64,000 nucleotides of DNA from Pseudomonas sp. SLFW. GTDB taxonomy: Bacteria > Pseudomonadota > Gammaproteobacteria > Pseudomonadales > Pseudomonadaceae. The stretch lies in contig NZ_JAAAKW010000004.1 in NCBI RefSeq assembly GCF_009905615.1, positions 310,001 through 374,000 on the forward strand. The letters run 5' to 3'. Position 1 is the stretch's first letter. Each line of letters begins with the position of its first letter. The position numbers and the translations under genes are program-made. Below the pieces are notes generated by a model that saw only the letters and a list, made by a program, of their open reading frames with translations, searched no databases and was not told the DNA's origin. This document shows positions 8,672-15,976 of this stretch, piece after piece.

Positions 8672-9439
8672 TCAGGTCCTGGCGAAATATTTTGTAGGGC
8701 TACAGCCAAACACCGATCGAAATACCGCAATGAAACTGCTGGAGCTTTCATACCCGATCGCTGCGGCTGTACTGGTTACGGACTCACCGGCCGCCAGATT
8801 TTCCAGCGCTACCATCAAGCGCAGCCGCAAGCGCCACGCACCAAAACCCATGCCCGTTTCAGTTGAAAACAGTCGCTCCAAGGTTCGCGGGCTGGCGCCG
8901 ACGTGACGGGCGATATCTTTCAGAGGTCTCGTGTCGTTCGGGTTTTTCTTGATCAGATTAGCGGCCTTGACCGCTCGCTTGTCGACAGGCTCAGGAAGAA
9001 AAAACGCTTCCTGTTCGAGAAGCGCCAAATGATCAAGCAACACAGTGCCCAATCTAAACTCTCGGGTGTCGCCTTCGTACGATGCCGGTAATTGAGCGCA
9101 CGCCAGTATCAACTCGCGGACCAGGTTTGAGATGTTTAAAACGGAACACCGTTTCCAGTCGGGTATCCCAGGAGTGTCCTCTCGAACATAGACAGCCCTT
9201 AAAGAGATCGGGCGGGAGTGTTTGAACGTGTGTGAGATGCCTGCCGGAATCCAGAGCGCGCGGTGCGGCGGCAATACCCAGATGCCTTGGGGCGTCTCGA
9301 CGGTCATGGAACCGTTGACGGCATACATGACCTGCGCGTGATGATCGTGCCTGTGTTCGGCTTCGAATCCTGGGGGGTATTCGCGTTCGACCCCTTGCAC
9401 GGGAGCATCGCCGAAGACGGGCAGCGGAAATATGGACAT
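8672..9439 (-). CDS. AraC-family regulator with N-terminal cupin sensor
   Basis: 255-residue regulator. The N-terminal half is a cupin (AraC_binding) with the metal/ligand motif 'HRHDHHAQVMYAVNG' around residues 29-43 and 'LWIPAGISHTF'. The C-terminal 85 residues hold two HTH motifs: 'PLKDIARHVGASPRTLERLF' region and 'SVTSTAAAIGYESSSSFIAVFR' region, ending with 'GCSPTKY'. It is convergent with the porin gene and divergent from panB. Its target is unknown. It is a useful contrast to the two sensor-only relatives at 11655 and 14002, which have the same N-terminal type but no HTH part. Confidence 0.9.
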   Translation of the reverse strand: MSIFPLPVFGDAPVQGVEREYPPGFEAEHRHDHHAQVMYAVNGSMTVETPQGIWVLPPHRALWIPAGISHTFKHSRPISLRAVYVREDTPGIPDWKRCSVLNISNLVRELILACAQLPASYEGDTREFRLGTVLLDHLALLEQEAFFLPEPVDKRAVKAANLIKKNPNDTRPLKDIARHVGASPRTLERLFSTETGMGFGAWRLRLRLMVALENLAAGESVTSTAAAIGYESSSSFIAVFRSVFGCSPTKYFART

Positions 9440-9827
9440 GGCGCGATCGCACTATTCAGGATCTTCCTGTCAGTATCGTGCCATCCATTTGCAGTGTAAA
9501 TCCGGCGCTGCGCTTTTTGTTGCAGCGCGAACGAAGTGAATGTCTGGACAGCACGGCCGATCAGAGCCGGGAGCCGCTACCTCGTGGGACGTGGCGGGAT
9601 CGGACAAGTATTTGACTTGATTCCGAGAGTCTCGCCGAGGCTGGATCGCCATACTCCTGCCACCTGTTGGCGAAAACCGAAACGCTCCAGAAGGGTTTGA
9701 TTTCGGGTGTACGTCAGCCAAAAGCCCGCGCCACACATCAGGCCCACGTCATAGGCGCGGGTAGCCCCGACGCACACCGTCGCTTGCCTTGTAGCGACGC
9801 TCCCACTTCCAGGATGCTCGACCTTAT
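9440..9827. other. 388-bp gap, repeat-like, no gene seen
   Basis: Between the AraC gene and panB. Short readings on the reverse strand are rich in Arg, Pro, Trp and Cys and resemble no protein I know. A strong hairpin with arms GCGCTGC and GCAGCGC lies at 9505-9528, and a REP-like hairpin at 9778-9806. The segment reads like a dispersed intergenic repeat rather than a coding region. Confidence 0.45.
9778..9806 (-). repeat. Single REP-like hairpin
   Basis: Arms CGTCGCT (9778-9784) and AGCGACG (9793-9799) followed on the reverse reading by the REP tail GTGGGAGCG. It shares the tail of the REP doublets found after 32 kb, but is single and divergent. Confidence 0.45.
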
Positions 9828-10652
9828 ATGTCCGCCCAACGAGAGTTTAAAAGAATAACGGTGCCCGATATCGTCCGGCGCAAAGGTCAGGAAAAGATTG
9901 TCTGCCTGACCGCTTACACAGCACCGATCGCTGAATTACTCGACCCCATGGTTGATTTGCTGTTGGTGGGTGATTCGGTCGGGATGGTCATTCATGGGTT
10001 GCCCAGCACGTTGGGTGTCTCCGTGGAGATGATGATCATGCATGGCCAAGCCGTGATGAGGGGGGCGTCGCGGGCTTTGGTGGTCGTCGATTTGCCGTTC
10101 GGAAGCTACGAGCGGAACACCGAGCAGGCTTATGACACCGCTGTTCGCATCATGCAGGAGACCGGTTGTCAGGCGGTCAAGCTGGAGTCCAATCCCGGTT
10201 GTGCCCGTACCGTGGAATTTCTGACTGGCAGGGGCATCCCGGTCATGGGGCATGTCGGCCTGACGCCGCAGTCTGTCAACCTTGATGGGGGCTTCAAGAC
10301 CAAAGGGCGCTCAGCAGTTGAGCGAGCGCGAATTGTGAAAGAGGCAGAGGAGATAGCCAATGCCGGTGCTTTCGCGGTAGTCGTTGAAGGCGTTTTTGAA
10401 GACGTTGCCGAGGAGGTGACGCGGACGTTATCAATCCCCACGATTGGCATCGGCGCGTCCTCCTCCTGTGATGGGCAAATCCTGGTCGTCGACGACATGC
10501 TTGGCTTATTCGAAAGAGTACCGAGGTTTGTTCGTCGCTACGGTGCTATACGGGAACACATCGAAGCGGCGGTAAAACGGTATTCACAAGACGTTAAGGA
10601 CAGCGTGTTTCCAAGCGGCAATGAATGTTACCAGTGTGAGAGCCAAGGTTGA
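9828..10652 (+). CDS. panB: 3-methyl-2-oxobutanoate hydroxymethyltransferase (ketopantoate hydroxymethyltransferase)
   Basis: Cytosolic enzyme that adds a hydroxymethyl group from methylene-THF to 2-oxoisovalerate, giving ketopantoate on the way to pantothenate and CoA. At 274 aa it is of normal length. The Mg-binding 'LLVGDSVGMV' (Asp at about 49), 'VVVDLPFGSYE' (second Asp near 88), 'AVKLESN', the catalytic Glu in 'VVEGVFEDV', and 'TIGIGASSSCDGQILVVDDMLGL' are all present. It stands alone, without panC. Pseudomonads normally carry panB with panC elsewhere, so this is likely a second copy attached to an accessory region. A start closer to TTG/GTG codons is possible but ATG 9828 fits the family start. 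Confidence 0.9.
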   Translation: MSAQREFKRITVPDIVRRKGQEKIVCLTAYTAPIAELLDPMVDLLLVGDSVGMVIHGLPSTLGVSVEMMIMHGQAVMRGASRALVVVDLPFGSYERNTEQAYDTAVRIMQETGCQAVKLESNPGCARTVEFLTGRGIPVMGHVGLTPQSVNLDGGFKTKGRSAVERARIVKEAEEIANAGAFAVVVEGVFEDVAEEVTRTLSIPTIGIGASSSCDGQILVVDDMLGLFERVPRFVRRYGAIREHIEAAVKRYSQDVKDSVFPSGNECYQCESQG

Positions 10653-10696
10653 GTTGCCGGGTGCGCTGTGCTGCTGGTGTCCTTTGAGGCGCAGTC

Positions 10697-11443
10697 TTGA
10701 ATAACTGTCTGATCACAACAGGTTCTGCGTCGTTCCTGTTCGAAGTTCCGGATTTCACTACGTCCCGGCAGGCCAGCTCCACAAGGGCAAAGCGGGATAT
10801 CAACGACGTTTACGAAGAGCTGGACCGTCGAGGGTGGGCGACACTTCCGGGCGTTATGGCCGAGCCGGAAATTGACCAGCTTTTATCAGCCTTTCAGGGG
10901 GGCGCCAAGAGGGGGAGCGAGGAGCAACTGCGCGCGCTGAGCCCTTGCGAGCAATGTCTGACTGGCCCGCTTCCTGAACCTTTGGAAAGCTGGGGGCGAG
11001 CGCTGCGTTCAGCTTTAACCCCGATTGCACACCGCTGGAAATCCGATGTTGGCCATTCACGCCTGTTCTCATCGAGCGCCAGTGTGAAGAGTGTTTGCGA
11101 CCCCCCGGCGTTGCACGCGCGATTAACGTATTTATTCGCCGATCAAATGCAGGCGCTCGGACATGACGCTGCGCGGGGTGAAGCCTTTCCCATCCAAATG
11201 GTGGTCCTGCTTTCTGAACCAGACCGAGATTTTGTTGGAGGTGAGTTCGTGATCGCAGACCAACGCCCTCGCATGCATTCGAGGCCGATGGTGATTCCTC
11301 TCAACAAAGGGGACGCTGCCCTGATTGCGGCATCCCAGAGGCCAGTGAAGGGACGGAGCGGTGTTTGCCACATGACGCTGCGACACGGCGTGAGCCGAGT
11401 ACGATCAGGCAGCCGTATAGGGTTGGAACTGTTTCTTGGATAA
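10697..11443 (+). CDS. 2OG-Fe(II) oxygenase-like protein with altered metal site
   Basis: 248 residues of the proline-hydroxylase-like group common in Pseudomonas. The C-terminal half has the typical core 'FPIQMVVLLSEPDRDFVGGEFV' region, 'RPRMHSRPMVIPLNKGDAAL' and the distal His-plus-Arg motif 'LRHGVSRVRSG'. Relatives I remember carry HQD before FP(L/I)Q; here the aligned residues read G-H-D ('LGHDAARGEAFPIQ'), so the first His of the 2-His-1-Asp iron triad appears displaced. The best start is a TTG at 10697 behind TTGAGG. It follows panB by 44 bp in the same direction. Family likely, catalytic competence doubtful. Confidence 0.65.
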   Translation: MNNCLITTGSASFLFEVPDFTTSRQASSTRAKRDINDVYEELDRRGWATLPGVMAEPEIDQLLSAFQGGAKRGSEEQLRALSPCEQCLTGPLPEPLESWGRALRSALTPIAHRWKSDVGHSRLFSSSASVKSVCDPPALHARLTYLFADQMQALGHDAARGEAFPIQMVVLLSEPDRDFVGGEFVIADQRPRMHSRPMVIPLNKGDAALIAASQRPVKGRSGVCHMTLRHGVSRVRSGSRIGLELFLG

Positions 11444-11654
11444 GCGCTTGTGTCCTGGCTAGCGCCCCTGAATCGAAGGCGGTGTGGGCATCTGCTCATT
11501 GAGCACATTCGCTGTAGATGTTGGCGGTTTTGCGATGCCAGCCTTGGTGGGCCTTGGCTGATGATCTGTTCCAGTGTGGAACGCTGGCGTTCGCCTTCCT
11601 GCAAGAGATTGCCCCATTCATCCCTGTCGAAGTCATGAGTGATCTGACGCCATC

Positions 11655-12182
11655 ATGCACAAACCTCACAAAACGCTTCGGCTCGTCGCTGATCATTTCA
11701 AACAAGTCGGTGTTTCTATAGCGTCCAGCCCCTCTCGGGTTTGGGATGAGCTGGAACAGGTGTCAGCGTCGGGCGATCTGCCTGCCTTCGGCCATCAAGG
11801 CTACTGTGATCAGCAAAAACGCTTTGGCGCGGTCCGGCACTACCACGGCCGACTGATTTATGTGGTTTCCGGTGAGTTGCATGCAGAACTGGCCGCAGAG
11901 GTCATCCGTGTGAGATCGAAATCCGCGTTTTGGATACCGCCTTTGGTTCGGCATGAACTAAGCGTCAGCGCTGGAACGAAGTTTTACACGGTGTACGTTC
12001 ATGTGTTGCTTGTGTCTCATCTGCCTCCGAGGTGTTGGCGTTTCGGGGCGTCTCGTTTATTGGAGCAGGTCGCGCACACACTTTCCAATACGCCGCTGGG
12101 CTCCAGCGTGACCAAACAAAATAAGCTGCTCGCTGCGGTGTTGATCGACGAAATCAATAACGGTCGGCTCACCGGTATCTAG
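11655..12182 (+). CDS. AraC-type cupin sensor domain lacking HTH (copy A)
   Basis: 175-residue protein matching only the N-terminal ligand-binding cupin and linker of AraC regulators. The cupin signature 'RHYHGRLIYVVSGEL' (about residues 61-75) and 'AFWIPPLVRHEL' are intact, followed by 'VYVHVLL' and the linker 'WRFGASRLLEQVAHTL', 'NKLLAAVLIDEI'. The protein then stops; no HTH-like sequence follows in any frame before pcaH. A close paralogue of the same length lies at 14002, just beyond pcaG. I infer a free sensor or dimerisation partner, possibly modulating a full-length AraC protein. The ATG has only a weak ribosome site. Confidence 0.72.
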   Translation: MHKPHKTLRLVADHFKQVGVSIASSPSRVWDELEQVSASGDLPAFGHQGYCDQQKRFGAVRHYHGRLIYVVSGELHAELAAEVIRVRSKSAFWIPPLVRHELSVSAGTKFYTVYVHVLLVSHLPPRCWRFGASRLLEQVAHTLSNTPLGSSVTKQNKLLAAVLIDEINNGRLTGI

Positions 12183-12468
12183 TCCGCGGGTATTCGAAAG
12201 GTTTCGATTGGCCCCCGTTCAAGCTGTTCCTCCCACTTATAACTTCGTCACTGTGCGCAGATAAAGAGTGTGGCTGTTTTCAATTTAAAGGAACGTCCTG
12301 GTCCCATTGAATAAGCGATCGTTATGACGGCGCGGTTTCATAATCATTTGGTTATGAATATCGTCGTTAATTTCAGTTTTAGCAGGGGGGAGGGCGGAGG
12401 AAACTGAATCATCGCCTGCTGATGCATGAAACAGGCGCGACCTCCAATAATGACAGCAGGAGACTGGC
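12183..12468. other. Gap upstream of pcaH
   Basis: 286 bp with an AT-rich middle (about 12290-12380) that probably carries the pcaHG promoter. No clear operator palindrome or terminator was recognised. Confidence 0.4.
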
Positions 12469-13188
12469 ATGTCTGACGCATCCAACAGTCGTTTCGCCAT
12501 TCGCGATCGTAATTGGCACCCTAAAGCGCTGAACCCCAACTATAAGACCTCGATCCTGCGTTCGCCGCGCCAGGCGTTGGTCGGCATCCCTCAATCGGTA
12601 TCTGAAACCACCGGTCCGGACTTTTCCCACCTGCAAATGGGTCGTCACGACAGTGATCTGCTACTGAATTTCAACAACGGTGGCCTCCCCATCGGCGAGC
12701 GCATCATCCTTGCCGGGCGGGTCACTGATCAGTATGGCAAGCCCGTTGCACATACCTTGGTGGAGATGTGGCAGGCCAATGCGGGCGGACGCTACCGCCA
12801 CTACAAAGACACCTATTTTGCGCCACTGGACCCGAACTTCGGCGGCGTTGGTCGCTGCCTCACTGACCGAGACGGCAATTACATCTTCCGGACCATCAAG
12901 CCCGGCCCGTATCCCTGGCGAAACGGCCCTAATGACTGGCGCCCTGCGCATATTCATTTTTCCATCAGCGGTCCGTCGATCTCCGCCAAGCTGATCACCC
13001 AGATGTATTTCGAGGGCGACCCGCTGATCCCGATGTGCCCGGTCGTCAAGTCCATCGCTGACCCGGACGCCGTGCAGAGCCTGATCGCTCGATTCGACCT
13101 GAGCATGGCCAATCCAATGGATTGCCTGGCTTACCGCTTTGATATCGTCCTGCGCGGTCAGCGCAAGACTCACTTCGAAAACGCTTGA
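12469..13188 (+). CDS. pcaH: Protocatechuate 3,4-dioxygenase beta subunit
   Basis: Fe(III) intradiol dioxygenase subunit that, with PcaG, opens protocatechuate to 3-carboxy-cis,cis-muconate in the beta-ketoadipate pathway. 239 aa, full length. The four iron ligands are visible: Tyr109 in '[10 protein letters not shown]', Tyr148 in '[10 protein letters not shown]', His161 and His163 in '[12 protein letters not shown]'. The C-terminus '[18 protein letters not shown]' is near-identical to P. putida PcaH as I remember it. It overlaps no gene; pcaG starts 11 bp later. No pcaQ-type LysR sits next to it; instead sensor-only AraC-type proteins flank the pair. Confidence 0.96.
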   Translation: MSDASNSRFAIRDRNWHPKALNPNYKTSILRSPRQALVGIPQSVSETTGPDFSHLQMGRHDSDLLLNFNNGGLPIGERIILAGRVTDQYGKPVAHTLVEMWQANAGGRYRHYKDTYFAPLDPNFGGVGRCLTDRDGNYIFRTIKPGPYPWRNGPNDWRPAHIHFSISGPSISAKLITQMYFEGDPLIPMCPVVKSIADPDAVQSLIARFDLSMANPMDCLAYRFDIVLRGQRKTHFENA

Positions 13189-13199
13189 GGAAGGCTGTC

Positions 13200-13802
13200 A
13201 TGCCCGTTCAACTTCTGCCGGAAACTCCGTCCCAGACCGCTGGTCCTTACGTGCACATTGGCCTCGCGCTGGAAGCCGCAGGTAACCCGGCCCGAGAGCA
13301 GGAAATCTGGAATGAAATGGCCAAACCCGGCGCCCCCGGTGAACACATCCTGCTGCTTGGACACGTCTATGACGGCAACGGCCACCTGATTCGCGATTCG
13401 TTTCTGGAGTTCTGGCAGGCCAATGCCGACGGGGAATACGACACCGACTACGACCTCGATAAGTCCTTTAACAGCTTTGGCCGCAGTGCCACGGCTGACG
13501 AGGGCGAATGGGTGATCAAGACCGTCAAACCAGGCGTGGTACGCAACGCTGCGGGCGTCCCGATGGCGCCCCACGTCAACGTGTCGCTCTTCGCCCGTGG
13601 CATCAACATTCATTTACAGACACGCCTCTATTTCAACGATGAAGATCAAAGCAATGCGGTTGACCCCGTACTGAACCTGATTGAGCAACCTGCTCGCAGG
13701 CAAACGCTGGTGGCCCAACGTTGCATGGTGGAGGGCAACGTTGCCTATCGTTTCGACATCCGGGTGCAGGGCGCAGACGAAACCGTCTTCTTCGACTTTT
13801 GA
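13200..13802 (+). CDS. pcaG: Protocatechuate 3,4-dioxygenase alpha subunit
   Basis: Partner of PcaH; the alpha chain shares the intradiol fold but does not hold the catalytic iron. 200 aa. The start at ATG 13200 gives 'MPVQLLPETPSQTAGPYVHI', the known N-terminus of the subunit, with GAGGAAGG about 6-13 bases upstream; an in-frame start at 13185 would only add five residues and overlap pcaH. Other landmarks are 'GEHILLLGHVYDGNGH', 'KPGVVRNAAGVPMAPHVNVSLFARG' split region and the C-terminal 'ETVFFDF'. Operon with pcaH. Confidence 0.95.
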   Translation: MPVQLLPETPSQTAGPYVHIGLALEAAGNPAREQEIWNEMAKPGAPGEHILLLGHVYDGNGHLIRDSFLEFWQANADGEYDTDYDLDKSFNSFGRSATADEGEWVIKTVKPGVVRNAAGVPMAPHVNVSLFARGINIHLQTRLYFNDEDQSNAVDPVLNLIEQPARRQTLVAQRCMVEGNVAYRFDIRVQGADETVFFDF

Positions 13803-14001
13803 CCTGACATTTTGCCCCGCAGGCCATGCTGCAAATCTGACTCAGACACGGAACTGCCGAAGCGTTATCTGGGCACGTTTGCAGGATATTTTGGCGGATT
13901 AGCGATGCCCGGGTTTAACCCAATTAGCTGATGATCCGAATCGGTAATCCGTCATGCCTCGGTCGATAACCCTGCGCGGTTAATAAACGAAGAAATACAC
14001 T

Positions 14002-14526
14002 ATGAGCGAAAAGTATCAGGCCTTGAGGCTTGTCAGTAATAACGGCCAGTCCCCAGGCGTGCCGAGTAGCCCGTTGTGGAATCGCATGGAAGATATGTCC
14101 GCTGCTGGGCATTTACCGGCGTTTGGGCATCAGTACTATTGCGATGACCCTAAACGTTTCGCAAAAACCCGGCATTACCACGGCCGGCTCATTTATGTCC
14201 TGTCAGGTGAGCTGAACGTTGATTTGAACCTGGAGTCGTTATGTGTGGAAGCAAAGTCAGCGATATGGATCCCTGCTTGGCTGTCTCATGGGCTGCGCGT
14301 CAGTGAAAAGACCATGTTCAATGCTGTCTATGTGCATACGCTACTCATGGGTTACCTGCCCGTTTCGGCCCGCAGGTTTGGGGCATCTCCCTTGCTCGAG
14401 CAGATCACAAACGCATTGGCAGAGGTTCCGATGGGGGCAAAGATCACAAAACGTTCACGACTCCTGGCCGCCGTTATGATCGATGAAATACATGCGTCAG
14501 AGATAACGGTGGGTGGGTCCGTCTAG
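14002..14526 (+). CDS. AraC-type cupin sensor domain lacking HTH (copy B)
   Basis: 174-residue paralogue of the protein at 11655; about half of the aligned residues look identical by eye. Shared blocks include 'LPAFGHQ', 'RHYHGRLIYVLSGEL', 'WIPAWLSHGL', 'VYVHTLL', 'RRFGAS.LLEQ' and 'LLAAVMIDEI'. Like copy A it ends where the two HTH motifs of an AraC regulator should begin, and no HTH remnant follows. Equal truncation of both copies argues that the sensor-only form was already fixed before duplication. It stands 200 bp after pcaG in the same direction. Ligand unknown; a protocatechuate-related compound is a guess. Confidence 0.72.
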   Translation: MSEKYQALRLVSNNGQSPGVPSSPLWNRMEDMSAAGHLPAFGHQYYCDDPKRFAKTRHYHGRLIYVLSGELNVDLNLESLCVEAKSAIWIPAWLSHGLRVSEKTMFNAVYVHTLLMGYLPVSARRFGASPLLEQITNALAEVPMGAKITKRSRLLAAVMIDEIHASEITVGGSV

Positions 14527-14681
14527 CTGTCAGGGCTTGCCGACTCTTTTTGTTTTTTGGAGATGACTTATTCATTGAGTGTTTAACCTGCCAAGGGGTA
14601 CCATCTCGACACTTCTTATGCTGCGCAGCACATTCAGGCGCTGCCCCCCGCGTCGACCCCTTCGTACAACAATAACCACAC

Positions 14682-15617
14682 GTGAAAAGCCTGATGAAAC
14701 TGCACCCGTTGCCCCCTCTCAATAGCCTTGTCGCGTTTGAGGCCTCCGCGCGGCACCTGAGCTTCACCCTTGCTGCCCGTGAACTGAATGTCACCCAGGG
14801 AGCGGTAAGCCGCCAGATTCGCCTGCTTGAGGAGTATCTCGGTAAGCCGCTTTTTAGCCGGACGACCCGGGAGATCGTGCTGACGACGACAGGGCGAGAC
14901 TATTGTGAGGTCGTGCGCGAGTCGCTTCAAAAGGTTGCACATGCGACCGCAGGTGTTCGTCACTGGCAGGGGACCGAACAGGTCACCGTTGTCACCAGTA
15001 CCGCCATGGCGTCACTCTGGTTGCTGCCGAGAGTGTCTGTTTTCAAGAACCTGAACGACGAAATCGACTTGCGCATCATTGCGACCGACGCCATGCATGA
15101 GTTTTCCCGGCTTGACTGTGATCTGGCCCTCTATTACTGCCGCTCTCAGCCCAGCAATGCCAAGGTTACCCCGTTGTTTGCTGAAGAGATCTTTCCTGTC
15201 TGCAGTCCTGCTTACCTGGCTCGTCATCCCCAATTGGCCAATCCGCAGCAGCTTGGAGAAGCCACTTGGTTGTGGCTGGAGGATCCTCAGAGTGACTGGA
15301 TTGGATGGCACGAGTGGTTTCACAAGAGTGGCCTAAAGGCGACTGAACCTCGCAACCGGATCAACATCAACAGTTACTCCATGCTGATCCAGTCGGCGTT
15401 GGCCGGCCAGGGCGTGGCGCTGGCCTGGTCTAATCTCGTGGATGATCATTTGTCGAACGGCACACTGGTGCGCCCCGTTGACATGGTGCTGCGTACCGAT
15501 GCTCGTTTCTGTCTGTTGGAACCGGCTGGACGCTCGGCCAATCGCCAGAGCGTCAACCGTTTCAGGCAGTGGCTGCTTACCCAGATCAGCGATTCTCAAC
15601 TCGCTGCTGTCAGCTAG
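14682..15617 (+). CDS. LysR-family regulator (GcvA-like)
   Basis: 311 aa. The N-terminal HTH spans about residues 12-65 with the GcvA-group phrase 'LPPLNSLVAFEASARHLSFTLAARELNVTQGAVSRQ' (read in parts) and 'LFSRTTREIVLTTTG'. The C-terminal part is a LysR substrate-binding domain. Its last bases overlap the end of the convergent cupin gene by 4 bp. It sits beside the BCCT/Rieske locus and GcvA-like regulators commonly control glycine-betaine-type and amine catabolic genes, so it is the natural candidate regulator of that locus. ATG 14697 ('MKLHPLPPL') is an alternative start. Confidence 0.88.
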   Translation: MKSLMKLHPLPPLNSLVAFEASARHLSFTLAARELNVTQGAVSRQIRLLEEYLGKPLFSRTTREIVLTTTGRDYCEVVRESLQKVAHATAGVRHWQGTEQVTVVTSTAMASLWLLPRVSVFKNLNDEIDLRIIATDAMHEFSRLDCDLALYYCRSQPSNAKVTPLFAEEIFPVCSPAYLARHPQLANPQQLGEATWLWLEDPQSDWIGWHEWFHKSGLKATEPRNRININSYSMLIQSALAGQGVALAWSNLVDDHLSNGTLVRPVDMVLRTDARFCLLEPAGRSANRQSVNRFRQWLLTQISDSQLAAVS

Positions 15618-15976
15618 GACAGTAGCTCAGCCGCAGCGGATTCGATGACGAGCATCACGCACCCCGAAGGGGAGTGGAGGTGGTGCTCCGAGTCCGACGC
15701 ATAGACCAGGCTTGAGCCTGCCTTGAAGCAACTCCCATCGCTGTCCTGAACCTCCCCCTCCCAGATGACAATCAGCTCCTCGCCTCTGTGGCGATGGGGT
15801 GGCGACTGGCTTCCGGGTGCCATCTTCATCCAGTATCCATGCCAGGTGTGAGCGTTCGCCAACTCGGCATATTCCAATCCTGGCAGCGGCATGTCCCCTA
15901 TGATCAGCGGCTGCCAGACCAGGCTGGACAGGTCAGCCTGGTCTCGATCACTCGAAAGGGGAAACCTGGAGCTCAC
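15614..15976 (-). CDS. Small cupin-domain protein
   Basis: 120-residue single-domain cupin. Motif 1 is 'SPPHRHRGEELIVIWEGE' (about residues 58-75) and motif 2 includes 'GSSLVYASDSEHHLHS'. Its ATG overlaps the stop of the BCCT transporter gene (ATGA), so the two are co-translated. A cupin this small may be a metal-dependent enzyme or a small-molecule binding helper. Co-transcription with the transporter suggests a part in handling the imported compound. Confidence 0.8.
   Translation of the reverse strand: MSSRFPLSSDRDQADLSSLVWQPLIIGDMPLPGLEYAELANAHTWHGYWMKMAPGSQSPPHRHRGEELIVIWEGEVQDSDGSCFKAGSSLVYASDSEHHLHSPSGCVMLVIESAAAELLS

Noticed and set aside
9470-9777. Two overlapping short minus-strand frames before panB
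   Set aside because: Composition and lack of similarity fit an intergenic repeat better than genes.
11455-11640. Possible transposase or phage fragment between the 2OG-like gene and sensor copy A
   Set aside because: Short minus-strand readings looked faintly mobile-element-like, but no inverted repeat ends, target duplication or recognisable domain was found.
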